A stretch of 35,618 nucleotides of DNA from Chloroflexaceae bacterium (lineage in GTDB: Bacteria > Cyanobacteriota > Cyanobacteriia > Cyanobacteriales > JAAUTE01): the NCBI GenBank assembly GCA_012031815.1, contig JAAUTE010000005.1, positions 1-35,618 on the forward strand, written 5' to 3'. Every line of letters begins with the position of its first letter. The first letter of the stretch is position 1. The notes under the pieces are model-generated. The model saw nothing but the letters and a program-made list of their open reading frames with translations, was not told where the DNA came from and did not search any database. A program made the position numbers and the translations under genes. Below, in pieces: positions 17,344 through 27,315 of this stretch.

Positions 17344-19413
17344 ATGGAATCGCTCTATCAATACGCCTGGCTTGTTCCCGTCCTACCGCTGGTCGGGGCA
17401 ATGATAGTCGGGATTGGTTTGATTTCTTTCAGTAAGGCGACAGCTCGCCTGCGCAAGCCTTCAGCAGCCTTTATCATTACCCTGCTGAGCGTTTCGATGG
17501 GAATTTCTCTGGCGCTTTTGTGGAGCCAAATTCACGGTCACCCAACCTATACCCGCGCTATCGACTGGGCGGCAGCGGGCGATTTTCGCCTGTCAATGGG
17601 CTACACCATCGATCACCTTAGCGCCCTGATGATGGTGATTGTGACCACGGTGGCGTTCCTGGTCATGATCTACAGCGATGGCTACATGGCCCACGACCCT
17701 GGTTATGTCCGCTTTTTCGCCTATCTCAGCCTTTTTAGCGCCTCCATGTTAGGTCTCGTCATCAGTCCCAACCTGGTGCAGATTTACATCTTTTGGGAAC
17801 TGGTGGGGATGTGTTCCTACTTGCTCATTGGTTTTTGGTACGCTCGTCCGGCGGCGGCCAACGCCTGTCAGAAAGCCTTTGTCACTAACCGGGTTGGTGA
17901 CTTTGGCCTGCTGCTGGGCATGCTCGGCCTTTACTGGGCCACGGGCAGCTTTGAGTTTCAGGAAATGGGCGATCGCCTCCAAGACCTCCTGTCCTCCGGT
18001 GCGTTAACCATGGGCGTTGCCATTTTGTTTGGCATTTTGGTTTTCCTCGGCCCGGTGGCCAAATCGGCTCAGTATCCGCTCCACGTTTGGCTTCCCGACG
18101 CAATGGAAGGCCCGACCCCCATTTCTGCCCTGATTCACGCGGCAACGATGGTAGCAGCCGGTGTTTTCCTGATTGCCCGCATGTATCCCGTGTTTGAGGT
18201 GGTTCCGGGCGCCATGAATGCGATCGCCTGGACGGGGGCTTTTACGGCGTTTCTGGGGGCGACCATTGCCCTAACCCAAAACGACATCAAAAAAGGCCTG
18301 GCTTACTCCACGGTTTCCCAGCTTGGCTATATGGTCATGGCGATGGGCTTTGGCGCTTATACCGCCGGATTGTTTCATCTGATGACCCACGCTTACTTTA
18401 AGGCCATGTTGTTCCTTGGCTCTGGGTCGGTGATTCACGGCATGGAAGAAGTGGTGGGCCACAATCCCGCCCTAGCCCAGGACATGCGGTTGATGGGCAA
18501 CTTGCGCAAGTACATGCCCCTGACTCAACTCACCTTTTTCATCGGTACTCTGGCGATTTGCGGGATTCCACCCTTTGCTGGCTTCTGGTCGAAGGATGAA
18601 ATTCTCGGACTAGCGTTTAATGCCAACCCTCTGTTGTGGTTGATCGGCTGGCTGACGGCGGGCATGACGGCGTTTTATATGTTCCGAATGTACTTTATGA
18701 CCTTTGAAGGGGAATTTCGGGGACAAAATCAGGAAATTCGCCAGCGGTTATTGGCGGAAGCCGGACAAGTGGCTCCTCAATTGGCCTTCGGCCCCGGTGC
18801 GATGGATGTCAAAGAGCTAGAGGCGGACTCTCACCCCGATGCCCACCACCATCACAGTGAAACCCCCCACGAATCGCCCCTGACCATGACCTTGCCCTTG
18901 CTGATTCTGGCGGTTCCTTCCTTGGCGATCGGCTGGTTGGGACGCCCTTGGGCAAATGTTTTTGAAGGGTTCGTATTTGCCCCCGGAGAAACGGCAGCGG
19001 CAGTAGTGGCGGAAGCAACTCATTTTGAGTGGCAGGAATTTGCGATTATGGCCGGCAGTTCTGTGGGGATTTCTCTGCTCGGTTTGACCCTGGCGTCGCT
19101 GATGTACTGGCAGGGCAAGCTGGACTCTGCCTGGTTTACTAAGCGTTTCCCCGCCCTAGACCGCCTCTTCCGCAATAAATGGTACTTTGATGAAGTTTAC
19201 GAGGTACTGTTTGTTCAGGGGTCGCGGCGCTTGGCTCGGCAAATTCTGGAGGTAGACTATCGTGTGGTCGATGGTGCCGTGAACCTGACGGGGTTAGCTG
19301 CAATTGTCAGCGGAGAAGGCTTGAAGTACCTAGAAAATGGTCGCGCTCAGTTCTATGCTTTGATCATTTTCGCGGCGGTTTTAGGCTTTGTCATCGTCTT
19401 TAGCGTTTTCTAA
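17344..19413 (+). CDS. ndhF1: NDH-1 subunit 5 (NdhF1)
   Basis: NdhF1 is the large distal proton-pumping subunit of the thylakoid NDH-1L complex (cyclic electron flow and respiration). The intact frame gives 689 residues with about 16 hydrophobic helices. Antiporter-type motifs are visible: MGYTIDHLSALMM, IFWELVGMCSYLLIGFWY, the Lys-containing LGPVAKSAQYPLHVWLPDAM, and AGFWSKDEILGLAF. A His-rich loop, DAHHHHSETPHESP, sits at about residues 497-510. The C-terminal long amphipathic region and last helix are present. NdhF3/NdhF4 (CO2-uptake versions) were considered; pairing with a 524-residue ndhD1-type gene favours F1. It starts at ATG 17344. It is followed 97 bases later by ndhD1. Confidence 0.92.
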   Translation: MESLYQYAWLVPVLPLVGAMIVGIGLISFSKATARLRKPSAAFIITLLSVSMGISLALLWSQIHGHPTYTRAIDWAAAGDFRLSMGYTIDHLSALMMVIVTTVAFLVMIYSDGYMAHDPGYVRFFAYLSLFSASMLGLVISPNLVQIYIFWELVGMCSYLLIGFWYARPAAANACQKAFVTNRVGDFGLLLGMLGLYWATGSFEFQEMGDRLQDLLSSGALTMGVAILFGILVFLGPVAKSAQYPLHVWLPDAMEGPTPISALIHAATMVAAGVFLIARMYPVFEVVPGAMNAIAWTGAFTAFLGATIALTQNDIKKGLAYSTVSQLGYMVMAMGFGAYTAGLFHLMTHAYFKAMLFLGSGSVIHGMEEVVGHNPALAQDMRLMGNLRKYMPLTQLTFFIGTLAICGIPPFAGFWSKDEILGLAFNANPLLWLIGWLTAGMTAFYMFRMYFMTFEGEFRGQNQEIRQRLLAEAGQVAPQLAFGPGAMDVKELEADSHPDAHHHHSETPHESPLTMTLPLLILAVPSLAIGWLGRPWANVFEGFVFAPGETAAAVVAEATHFEWQEFAIMAGSSVGISLLGLTLASLMYWQGKLDSAWFTKRFPALDRLFRNKWYFDEVYEVLFVQGSRRLARQILEVDYRVVDGAVNLTGLAAIVSGEGLKYLENGRAQFYALIIFAAVLGFVIVFSVF

Positions 19414-19510
19414 GGTGTTTGTTGGTGGTTGGGCAAGGGAAACAGCCTTTGCCTATCCACTGCCGAGACTGGCTTTACCTACAGCTTAATGTCCTGAACC
19501 ATTAGAGAAT

Positions 19511-21085
19511 ATGACCCATTTTCCTTGGCTAACCACCATTATTCTGTTTCCCATCGCGGCGGCGCTGCTGATCCCCTTCATTCCCGATAAGGACGGCAAA
19601 ACGGTTCGCTGGTATTCCTTGATTGTCTCCCTGATTGATTTTGCGGCGATTGTCTACGCTTTCTACAGGGGCTACGACTTTAGTAACCCCAACCTCCAAT
19701 TGGTAGAAAGTTATCCCTGGGTTCCGGCTCTGGATTTGAATTGGTCGGTGGGAGCCGATGGTTTGGCGATGCCGTTGGTGATTTTGACGGGTTTTGTGAC
19801 GACCCTGGCAGTGATGGCGGCCTGGCCCGTGACCTTTAAGCCCAAGTTGTTTTATTTTCTGATGCTGGCCATGTATGGCGGCCAGATCGCGGTCTTTGCC
19901 GTCCAGGATATGCTGCTTTTTTTCCTGGTGTGGGAGCTGGAGTTGGTTCCAGTTTACCTGATTTTGTCGATCTGGGGCGGAAAAAAGCGCCTATATGCAG
20001 CAACTAAGTTCATTCTCTACACCGCAGGAGGTTCCCTGTTCATTCTCGTGGCGGGGCTGACGATGGCTTTCTATGGCGATACAACTACCTTTGACATGAG
20101 CGCGATCGCCGCCAAGGATTACCCGTTAACCCTGCAATTGTTTTTGTACGGGGCGTTTTTGATTGCCTATGGGGTGAAACTGCCCATTTTCCCCCTCCAT
20201 ACCTGGCTGCCGGACGCCCACGGGGAAGCCACGGCGCCAGCACACATGCTGTTGGCGGGAATTTTGCTGAAAATGGGGGGCTATGCCCTTTTTCGCATGA
20301 ACATGGGCATGTTGCCTGACGCCCATGCGGTGTTTGCGCCCGTGCTGGTGATTTTAGGCGTGGTCAATATCGTCTATGCAGCCCTAACTTCCTTTGCTCA
20401 ACGCAACCTCAAGCGAAAAATTGCCTATTCCTCCATTTCCCACATGGGTTTTGTGCTGATTGGCTTGGGGTCGTTTACGGATTTGGGAACCAGTGGCGCG
20501 CTCTTGCAGATGATTTCCCACGGGTTGATCGGGGCGTCATTGTTCTTCATGGTGGGAGCCACCTACGATCGCACCCACACCCTGATGCTGGATGAAATGG
20601 GCGGCGTCGGCCAGCGCATGAAGAAAGTGTTTGCCATGTGGACGACCTGTTCTCTGGCGTCTCTAGCCTTGCCGGGGATGAGCGGCTTTGTAGCCGAGCT
20701 GATGGTGTTTGTGGGATTTGCCACCAGCGATGCTTACAGCACCACCTTTAAGGCGATCGTGGTCTTTTTGGCAGCGGTCGGGGTGATTCTCACGCCGATT
20801 TATTTGCTCTCCATGCTGCGGGAGATGCTCTACGGCCCGGAAAACAAGGAACTGGTCTCCCACCAAGCCCTCGTGGATGCGGAACCCAGGGAAGTGTTTA
20901 TTATCGCTTGCCTAATGGTGCCGGTGATTGGCATTGGTTTCTACCCGAAGCTGGTTACCCAAATCTACGATGCCACCACGGCTAAACTCGTCGTAATGGC
21001 CCGCAAATCCGTTCCCTCTCTCGTCAATCAAGTGGCTCTAACTCCTGAGACGGCAGCGATCGCCCCTGCGCCAACCATTCAATAG
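19511..21085 (+). CDS. ndhD1: NDH-1 subunit 4 (NdhD1)
   Basis: NdhD is a second antiporter-like proton-pumping subunit of NDH-1. The intact frame gives 524 residues with about 14 membrane helices. Typical motifs are [14 protein letters not shown] (helix V Glu), [34 protein letters not shown] (helix VII Lys and loop His) and [13 protein letters not shown]. The order ndhF1-ndhD1 is the usual cyanobacterial one and supports the D1 assignment over D2, D3 or D4. A strong terminator hairpin follows the stop. Confidence 0.92.
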   Translation: MTHFPWLTTIILFPIAAALLIPFIPDKDGKTVRWYSLIVSLIDFAAIVYAFYRGYDFSNPNLQLVESYPWVPALDLNWSVGADGLAMPLVILTGFVTTLAVMAAWPVTFKPKLFYFLMLAMYGGQIAVFAVQDMLLFFLVWELELVPVYLILSIWGGKKRLYAATKFILYTAGGSLFILVAGLTMAFYGDTTTFDMSAIAAKDYPLTLQLFLYGAFLIAYGVKLPIFPLHTWLPDAHGEATAPAHMLLAGILLKMGGYALFRMNMGMLPDAHAVFAPVLVILGVVNIVYAALTSFAQRNLKRKIAYSSISHMGFVLIGLGSFTDLGTSGALLQMISHGLIGASLFFMVGATYDRTHTLMLDEMGGVGQRMKKVFAMWTTCSLASLALPGMSGFVAELMVFVGFATSDAYSTTFKAIVVFLAAVGVILTPIYLLSMLREMLYGPENKELVSHQALVDAEPREVFIIACLMVPVIGIGFYPKLVTQIYDATTAKLVVMARKSVPSLVNQVALTPETAAIAPAPTIQ

Positions 21086-21093
21086 ATGAAAAT

Positions 21094-21136
21094 TTATCCC
21101 GTTTCTTGGTTTAGGCTAGGAAGCGGGATAATTGAG
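21094..21136 (+). terminator. Terminator after ndhD1
   Basis: TTATCCCG (21094-21101) pairs with CGGGATAA (21124-21131), extended by TTC/GAA inside. It starts 9 bases after the ndhD1 stop and probably ends the ndhF1-ndhD1 transcript, although no long T-run follows. Confidence 0.6.
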
Positions 21137-21282
21137 TTATTGATAGTTTACTGCTTTTATTTAGAATCCTTACCTATCAAGGAGTCCCAGCTTTTAAAAT
21201 TCACTTCATAAATCAACTGTAAATAGTTTCAGTGAGATAGGGTTTTCTTCTTCAGTACCCAAGAGAGGATAGAACCGCAAGT

Positions 21283-21980
21283 TTAAAAAGCGATGTGATT
21301 TAAGCGCTCCTGGAGCATTGCGGGAAATTTTTCGTAATATTGCTGGTTGAGGGGTGAGGGGTGGGGCAGGGGTAGGAGCGTCACTTCCCGCCGGTGTTGC
21401 TGTCCCTGAAAATCGTGGCGGTGAGGGTGACTTTAAGTTCTTTTTCGTAGCGATCATCGCCCTGCTGCCAAAAACTGTTGACCGCGCCCCGCCCGCCGTA
21501 GGGCGTGAACCATTTAAACGCTTCTGTGCCAAGGGTAACAATTTGATTGCCCTGCCAAAATAGGGTCAATAGCCGCTCCACAAACGGACGAAAGCGCTCT
21601 TTGACCGCGGTGGTATAGGCTTTATTGCCAGGAGGTTTATAGGGAACCGTGTTGCTGAGAAACACTCGCTCTAGCACCGATTCTAATTCTTGCTTGGTTT
21701 TAGCTGGACGTTGGTGTATGGCACTAAATAATCCTTCTCTGACCAAAGTACCGGCGGCTCCGATCAAAGGCTGTCCAGCAATTACCTCATCTCGCCCCAG
21801 ATCGCGTCCAAAAAAGCAAATATTACTACTAAGGTTGCCTGCATACAAAATCGGACGCAGCGGTTCCTTCTTCGCGGACTGGTAAATCGGCGTATCAATG
21901 GGAAAAGTTTCTTTTTCGGCTTCTTGCTGAGTTAGCTGGATGAGGGTGGCAATTTCAGCCGGAACGCTAGCAGTCTGCAT
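21283..21980 (-). CDS. Uracil-DNA glycosylase family protein, one apparent frameshift
   Basis: A base-excision repair-type protein of the uracil-DNA glycosylase superfamily. NICFFGRDLGRDEVIAGQPL is the catalytic first motif region, SNTVPYKPPGNKAYT follows, and the last motif is LPLPHPSPLNQQYYEKF. The last motif is reached only after adding one base near 21408, after VTLTAT. Without it the frame ends at 21381. The repaired product from ATG 21980 (MQTASVPAEI) is 232 residues. A TTG at 22010 is possible but less likely. Four-Cys Fe-S ligands of family 4 enzymes are not seen, so the subfamily is uncertain. The C-terminal 34 residues read cleanly to TAA at 21283. Confidence 0.75.
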
Positions 21981-22152
21981 GGGAGGTAAGCTCAAGTGCG
22001 ATCGCAACAATATCAGTGAAGACCCAATCTAGGCAAATATTACCGCAAAGATGCCTCTAATAACTCTCTCGTCGGTGCTAGTGAGGCGAAAGTTGGCAGC
22101 AGTTGAACGGCTAGGGGCAGATGTGACCTTACCAACCACATCAATAAATTAT

Positions 22153-22455
22153 TTATTGGGAAATCCACTTTTTACGGAGTTCGCGCAGTTCGTCCAGGGA
22201 AAAGCCCTTGCCCCTGGTGGTGTTAAGGTCGCTAAATTCAACAAGATCGGCGAGATTGCAATCAAGAACCACGCACAGTTTTAAGAATTTCTCGATCTGC
22301 TCCACCCCCGACTTGCCTTTTTCCCAATTTTGAATGGTATTCGTGGTGACCCCTACTAAAACGGCAAGCTGTTGTTGGGTCATTCCGGTCGCTTCGCGTA
22401 GCTCGGCAATTCTTGAAACCACCCGCGTCTTTTCTTCTTTTGTATGCCTGATCAT
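22153..22455 (-). CDS. XRE-family HTH regulator
   Basis: An intact 100-residue DNA-binding protein. The helix-turn-helix is TGMTQQQLAVLVGVTTNTIQ, followed by the usual NWEKGK. A tail with FSLDELRELRKKW is typical of small cyanobacterial XRE proteins. The target is unknown. It sits alone between the UDG-like gene and a long non-coding stretch. It begins at ATG 22455 with no strong ribosome site. Confidence 0.8.
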   Translation of the reverse strand: MIRHTKEEKTRVVSRIAELREATGMTQQQLAVLVGVTTNTIQNWEKGKSGVEQIEKFLKLCVVLDCNLADLVEFSDLNTTRGKGFSLDELRELRKKWISQ

Positions 22456-23112
22456 GCTGCTTCGACTTTGCGACTTTTTACTTCTTCAATACTAACGATA
22501 CTTTTGCCCGCTTCTTACTCACTTTATCGAACAGAAAAATATTTGGGTTAATGTTAACACCCAGACTGTAGAGGATTAGGTGAAATACCGGGACTCTGAG
22601 CATCCTAAATTCAGCTTTCGTCAATTTAATCGCAGGAAAACGAGACCAATGCTCAGATTATAGATGAATCTATAGTGCAGCAACATTCAGCTAGCTGCAC
22701 AAATGAAACTGTTCTTTATCGCCAAAATGGTGACTTTAATGACAGAGAATCAAATAACCATTTTTTAACGTTTATAGACATAAAAACGCTGTTATTTAGG
22801 TTGGCCGTCTTAAAGGCGATCGCCTATTGCTCCGGTCATGAAGCACATTGTTGCACGCTCAGTGGTGCAGTCTGGTACCCAAGTCTGTAGGGCCGTGGGG
22901 CTTCCGTGGCAAGGCCGGCAGGAACCCGCGTATTTTCTTAGGCAAAAGCCCGTGTTTAACGACCATTGACACCCAAAAAAATGGGTGTTAAGCTTGTTGG
23001 CGACAGTGCCGCTAAGGAATTCCACTAGACTACCTTCTGCAATTCCTGGACATGCATCGTGTCGTCGTTGTAACAAACCTTTGAACACTTACGAAGAGCC
23101 TATTCTAGCCCT
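22456..23112. other. Long gene-free leader region upstream of the PEP-CTERM gene
   Basis: 657 bases without a supported gene; short frames here are not protein-like. Several hairpins are visible: GTGCAG...CTGCAC at about 22675-22700, and ACACCCA-A6-TGGGTGT near 22969-22989. A GC-rich block at about 22850-22945 (repeated GGCCG / GGCCGG) could fold. The region must contain the promoter of the PEP-CTERM gene and could encode a small RNA, but I recognise none. Confidence 0.4.
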
Positions 23113-23799
23113 ATGAATACTACATTCTCTCGCATTGCTCCTTTTGCTGCTACCCTAGGCGCAGTTGCAACCATCGCCGTTGCTGCTCCCGCTCAAGCGG
23201 CTGACCTTTCCTTCTCTGATGCAACCTCTGACTTCTTTGGTCTAGTTCAAACCGGCGGTGTTTTTAACCCTAGTTTCGACGTTACCTTCGTTCCCGTTCC
23301 CGGCGGCCTGCTGCTGAGCGAAGCGACCTCTTTCTTCGGGGATGTTCTACTCCCCCCCGCCACTCCTCGCTTAGAAGAAGGCAATAATTTCCTCGCTACT
23401 TTTAATCTCCTTGGCTCCGTAGGCGATGTAGCTACCTACGTGCTCGCTGAAGACCTCGAAGTTACCTTCACCGGTGACAATGGCTTCCTGACTGTTAACT
23501 ATGGTGCGGGTTCGGAGTTTCAAGTTACTGTCGGTGGCACAGAAGCTTCCGTTGTAAAGACCGTGACTGACCCCAGTTCCTTTGTGAACGTCAACGGTGA
23601 TGTATTCACGCCAGCTAACTCCGAGATTTTCTCGTTAACTTTGACCTTTGATGATAATTCTGGTCCTGGTTTGGGTTCCTTCTCCGGAACAACTCAGATT
23701 ATCGTAGAAGAATCGGTTCCTGAACCCGGCACCATGCTCGGTCTGGCAGCCGTCAGCGGCCTCGGCCTCCTCGCCAAGCGCAAGAAGCAAGCGGTATAG
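23113..23799 (+). CDS. PEP-CTERM sorting-domain exported protein
   Basis: An intact 228-residue exported protein. The signal peptide ends at APAQAAD (about residue 30). The body is beta-rich, low in charge and rich in Thr, Gly, Phe and Asn, with no Cys. The C-terminus is a complete PEP-CTERM signal: VPEPGT, then a short hydrophobic helix ([14 protein letters not shown]) and a basic KRKKQ tail. Such proteins are thought to be processed by an exosortase and to end up in surface or extracellular polymer; no exosortase is in this window. It has a long leader region upstream and a terminator downstream shared with convergent murE. Confidence 0.85.
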   Translation: MNTTFSRIAPFAATLGAVATIAVAAPAQAADLSFSDATSDFFGLVQTGGVFNPSFDVTFVPVPGGLLLSEATSFFGDVLLPPATPRLEEGNNFLATFNLLGSVGDVATYVLAEDLEVTFTGDNGFLTVNYGAGSEFQVTVGGTEASVVKTVTDPSSFVNVNGDVFTPANSEIFSLTLTFDDNSGPGLGSFSGTTQIIVEESVPEPGTMLGLAAVSGLGLLAKRKKQAV

Positions 23800-23876
23800 G
23801 CACACAGTTTGTTAGCTCTCCAATTCTTTCGGCACCTTAGATAGAGATAAGGGCTTTTAGAAATATAAATGGTTTC

Positions 23877-23904
23877 GCCTAGGCAACAAAGCTTAGGCAT
23901 TTTT
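23877..23904. terminator. Terminator between the PEP-CTERM gene and murE
   Basis: GCCTAGGC and GCTTAGGC form an 8-bp stem (one G-T wobble) with the loop AACAAA. ATTTTT follows on the plus strand. It stops the PEP-CTERM transcript, and murE ends 10 bases away on the other strand, so it may serve both. Confidence 0.7.
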
Positions 23905-23913
23905 ATTGGCTTC

Positions 23914-25409
23914 TCATCCTTGGGATCTGTATTTTGCTGTGAGAGCCGCGCGGGCCTGTTCGCGATCGTCGAAGTGAATTTTTCCGTTCCCAGAATTTGA
24001 TAGTCTTCGTGACCTTTGCCGGCAATGAGAACGCCGTCGCCCGGTTCAGCGCTTTCAATGGCTGTGGCAATAGCCTCTGCGCGATCGCCAATCACCGTGG
24101 CTCCACGGTGGGGGGAATGCCGGCGAGGATATCGTCTAGAATCCTCTCTGGGTCTTCGGTGCGGGGATTATCGGAGGTCACCACCACCACATCGGCGAGG
24201 CGGGCGGCAATGGCTCCCATGAGAGGACGCTTAGTGCGATCGCGATCGCCACCGCAACCAAACAGGCAGATGATCTTGCCGGGGATGAAGGGACGGGCGG
24301 CCCGCAGCAGGTTTTCCAGACTGTCGGGGGTATGGGCATAGTCAACGATAACGCTGATTTCTTGGGCGTTATTGAGGCTAACCCGCTCCATCCGTCCGGG
24401 AACCCCAGGAAATTGGGACAAGGGTTGCAGGATTGCCTCTAAACTCAGGCCGCAGTGGACGGCGGCGGCGATCGCCGCCAGGAGATTGGACAAATTAAAC
24501 TGGCCGACCAGGGGGGAGGAAAACTCAGCGGCTCCCACGGGGGTATGTAAGCGGCCGCTGACGCCCGTGGCCTGGTAGGTGAGGTGGCTAGTGTAAAAAT
24601 CAGCACTGGTATCACTAATGCTGTAGCTCCAAGCGCGATCGCCAAAGGAGACGAGGAGGCGCTGGCCGTAGGAGTCATCGAGGTTAATAACGGCTCGCTG
24701 CTTCAAGTAGTCCGGGGTAAACAGTAATTGCTTAGCTTGGAAGTAGTCCTCCATGTCTTTGTGGAAATCCAGGTGGTCTTGGGTGAGGTTGGTGAAAACC
24801 CCAACGGCAAAAGCACAGCCCCGGACGCGACCTTGGGCCAAGGCGTGGGAGCTGACTTCCAGGACAGCGTAGCGATTTCCCGCCTGGCGGGCGGCGGCGA
24901 GCTGTTGCTGCAATTGAACGGCAAAGGGAGTGGTGTGGGTGGCGGTTTGTTGGAAGCCCGGCCAGCGCAGGTAGAGGGTTCCCAGGAGGGCGGTCGGTTC
25001 TCCCGCCTGTTGCAGGAAGTATTCGATGAGATGGGTGGTGGTGGTTTTGCCGTTGGTTCCGGTAACGCCGATCAGCTGCAATTTTTGACCGGGGTAGCCG
25101 TAGAAGGCGGCAGCGGCTTCCGCACTGGTAACGATCATGTCCGCAGCGGCAATCACGCAAGTATCGGGGGGTGGGGGGCTGTTTTTGGGCAGCTTGGAGA
25201 GAAATCAGGGCCGCGATCGCGCCGGAGTTGAGAGCGCTCTGCCAAAATTCGCCGCCATCAACGCGGGTTCCCGGCATACCGAGGAACAGATCGCCGGGCT
25301 GACAGGCGTGGGAATTGGTGGAAAGTCCCCTGACTTCGGCGTCTAGGGCTAGATGATCGGGGATAGCAAGGATTCCCGAAAGTTTAGCTAATAATTCCCG
25401 CAGTTTCAT
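23914..25409 (-). CDS. murE: MurE, UDP-MurNAc-L-Ala-D-Glu:DAP ligase, three apparent frameshifts
   Basis: MurE adds meso-diaminopimelate to the peptidoglycan precursor in the cytoplasm. The start is ATG 25409 ([12 protein letters not shown]). The ATP site is [14 protein letters not shown]. The DNPRTEDP segment is the DNPR motif that marks DAP-adding rather than Lys-adding enzymes. Three single-base breaks occur: one extra C in CCCCCC near 25166-25171, one missing base near 24101-24104 (before [13 protein letters not shown]), and one missing A near 23978-23982 (before [13 protein letters not shown]). Repaired, the frame ends with KYRSQG and TGA at 23914, giving 498 residues. As the gene is essential, all three are most likely sequence errors. 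Confidence 0.9.
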
Positions 25410-25551
25410 AGTGCGCTCCCTCAAGCAAGCAGTAGGCAAAGACGACGCTGATAACCTGGGGACTGTTTCGCCCTGCCAGGATGCGATCGCCATTTTAGGA
25501 TCAGGTTTGCGGCCAGGGTTGATGTTTTGGAGGAATGGCTTAAGACACATC

Positions 25552-25585
25552 AAAAAAAGGGCGCCAACGGGAGCTAGCACCCTTT
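25552..25585 (-). terminator. Terminator after the site-2 protease gene
   Basis: On the minus strand AAAGGG-TGC pairs with GCG-CCCTTT (one mismatch), and the hairpin runs into T7. It lies 27 bases after the protease stop codon and about 145 bases before the murE start, so murE should have its own promoter. Confidence 0.7.
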
Positions 25586-25611
25586 AAATAACTTTTTGAG
25601 GCTTAAAACGG

Positions 25612-26783
25612 CTAATTCAGCGGATTGGACTGACTCTTCTCAGATTGAAGTGCTACAGAAACCTGGGTTTGCTGCTCGGAAGACTGCTGCAAAGATTTAA
25701 CCACCGATTCTTTCTCTAGCAGCCCTAAAACCTGGTTTTGGCCATCGGTAACGACAAATTGTTGGACATCCGGGGTTTGCTCGAACAATTTCACCACATC
25801 CAGCAAGGAGGCTTCCGCTTCGATCAAAACCTTCTCTTCAATGGGTTGGGTTAATTCCTTAACCGCCATGTCTGGCCAGTGAGACGTGGGAATGGTTTTG
25901 AGGTCGTTAACGGCGATCGCGCCCAGCAATTGACCTTGGACATCAATGACCAGAAACTTGTTCCATTGGGCTTTACCGATGACATAATCATTGACGAACT
26001 CCCGCAGGGACAGCGCGCCGCTGACAATGGGGCTATGGGGAATCACCGCATCTTTGGCAGTCAGGTTGCTGAGTTTTTCCTGCAAAGTAGCACTCTGAGC
26101 TGATCTTTTGGCGTTTTGCAGGAGGAACCAACCGATTAACAGCGTCCAAAAACTGCCGATGGGACTGATGCCCAGAACAGCGAGAACGCCAATCCCAATG
26201 GCCAGCCAGCCAAAGGCCTGACGACGCGGCTTGCAAAGACGATGCCTTTGTTAGGATTGCCCGTAAATTGCCAGACAGCGGCTTTGAGGATATTGCCACC
26301 ATCGAGGGGCAGCCCTGGAATCAGGTTAAACAGCGCCAGAATTAGGTTCAGGGACGCCAGGAGGGACACAATCGCCGCTAAAGGGGCAGGTAGCGCCACC
26401 GCAACCCCGATGGCTACGAATAAAACAAACAGTAGTAAACTCACCGCCGGCCCGGCGATCGCCACCAGGAAAGCTTCCAGGGGAGTTTTGGATTCCTTCT
26501 CCAGCATGGCCAGGCCGCCGAAGAGGAACAGAGTGATGGAATTAACCTTAATGCCCTGAGAAATGGCGACTAAACTATGTCCTAATTCGTGGGCAAGAAC
26601 GGACGCAAACAGCAGTAAGGCAGCCACAAATCCCAATACCCACGGGGAAATCCCCGTCAATCCTGGGAATAGCGCTAGCTCGCCCCCATAGGTTAGGGTG
26701 ACCAAAAATAGCACAAAAAACCAGGAGACATTGAGATAAAAGGGAATGCCAAAGATACTGCCGACGCGGATATTGCCGTTCAT
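25612..26783 (-). CDS. Site-2 protease (M50 family) with C-terminal CBS domains, one apparent frameshift
   Basis: A membrane-embedded zinc metalloprotease that would cut transmembrane substrates such as anti-sigma factors. ATG 26783 is preceded by GGAGG with an all-T spacer, which decides the start. The zinc site is LAHELGHSLVA (HExxH) in an early helix, and the third ligand is in GLPLDGGNIL. After FASRV one G is missing near 26227. The repaired frame continues QAFGWLAIGIGVLAVLGISP and into LQEKLSNLTAKDAV, giving 390 residues in all. The last about 145 residues hold two CBS motifs (AVIPHSPIVSGALSLREFV; QPIEEKVLIEAEASLLDVV), which usually bind adenine nucleotides and regulate activity. About six membrane helices are visible. 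Confidence 0.88.
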
Positions 26784-26969
26784 AAAAAAAACCTCCAATA
26801 CTTGTGGGACAAACCTGAGCGGATTGCCACCTAGCCTTATTGTATCGGCGGCTTAAAATCCCCACAAAGCCTGCACCTGTCGCAAAATCCGCCCCATCTG
26901 GTTCGGTCACGAACTTTGCTCGACCCTGGCTTTCTTCTCCAGATTTTCAGCCAATGCACTATGTCTGCA

Positions 26970-27256
26970 CTATGTCCCCAACTACCCCAGCCAAAACGCC
27001 GCCAGCCTCATTGAGGTCGTGAATCTAGGCGCATCGCCCGCAGCCGAGATTATCGCTATCAACACACCAAGTATGACGCATGGGGGGTATTTTTAAAGAT
27101 TGAATTATCGATCCTCAAGAACAGCAACTTACCCTGGGTCAGTGGATAGAGAGACGGTATGAAAACACCCTTATCAAAGGTTCTCAGCTCATTCCCTCAA
27201 CCGTTATTCCAACCCTAGACTTAACGGTTGAGCAACTCCTTGCCTTGGGAAAATAA
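26970..27256 (+). pseudogene. Uma2-family (DUF820) endonuclease remnant
   Basis: Three pieces in different frames line up with the C-terminal half of Uma2 proteins common in cyanobacteria: NYPSQNAASLIEVVNLGAS (about 26980-27036), DYRYQHTKYDAWG (27048-27086) and IDPQEQQLTLGQWIERRYEN onward to TAA 27254-27256. A block of about 7 bases seems missing where EYWI would be encoded before IDP. The N-terminal half is not recognisable. Upstream, TGCACTATGTC is repeated twice at about 26955-26976. It is a genuine decayed gene rather than a single-base error. Confidence 0.65.
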
Positions 27257-27315
27257 CCCAAAAAAGGTAAACTGAATCTAACATTTTTTGTAAAGTAATT
27301 GATTAAATCTCGATC

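Noticed and set aside
22850-22945. 6S RNA or another known small RNA
   Set aside because: The GC-rich block is suggestive, but I could not match it to any known RNA by eye.
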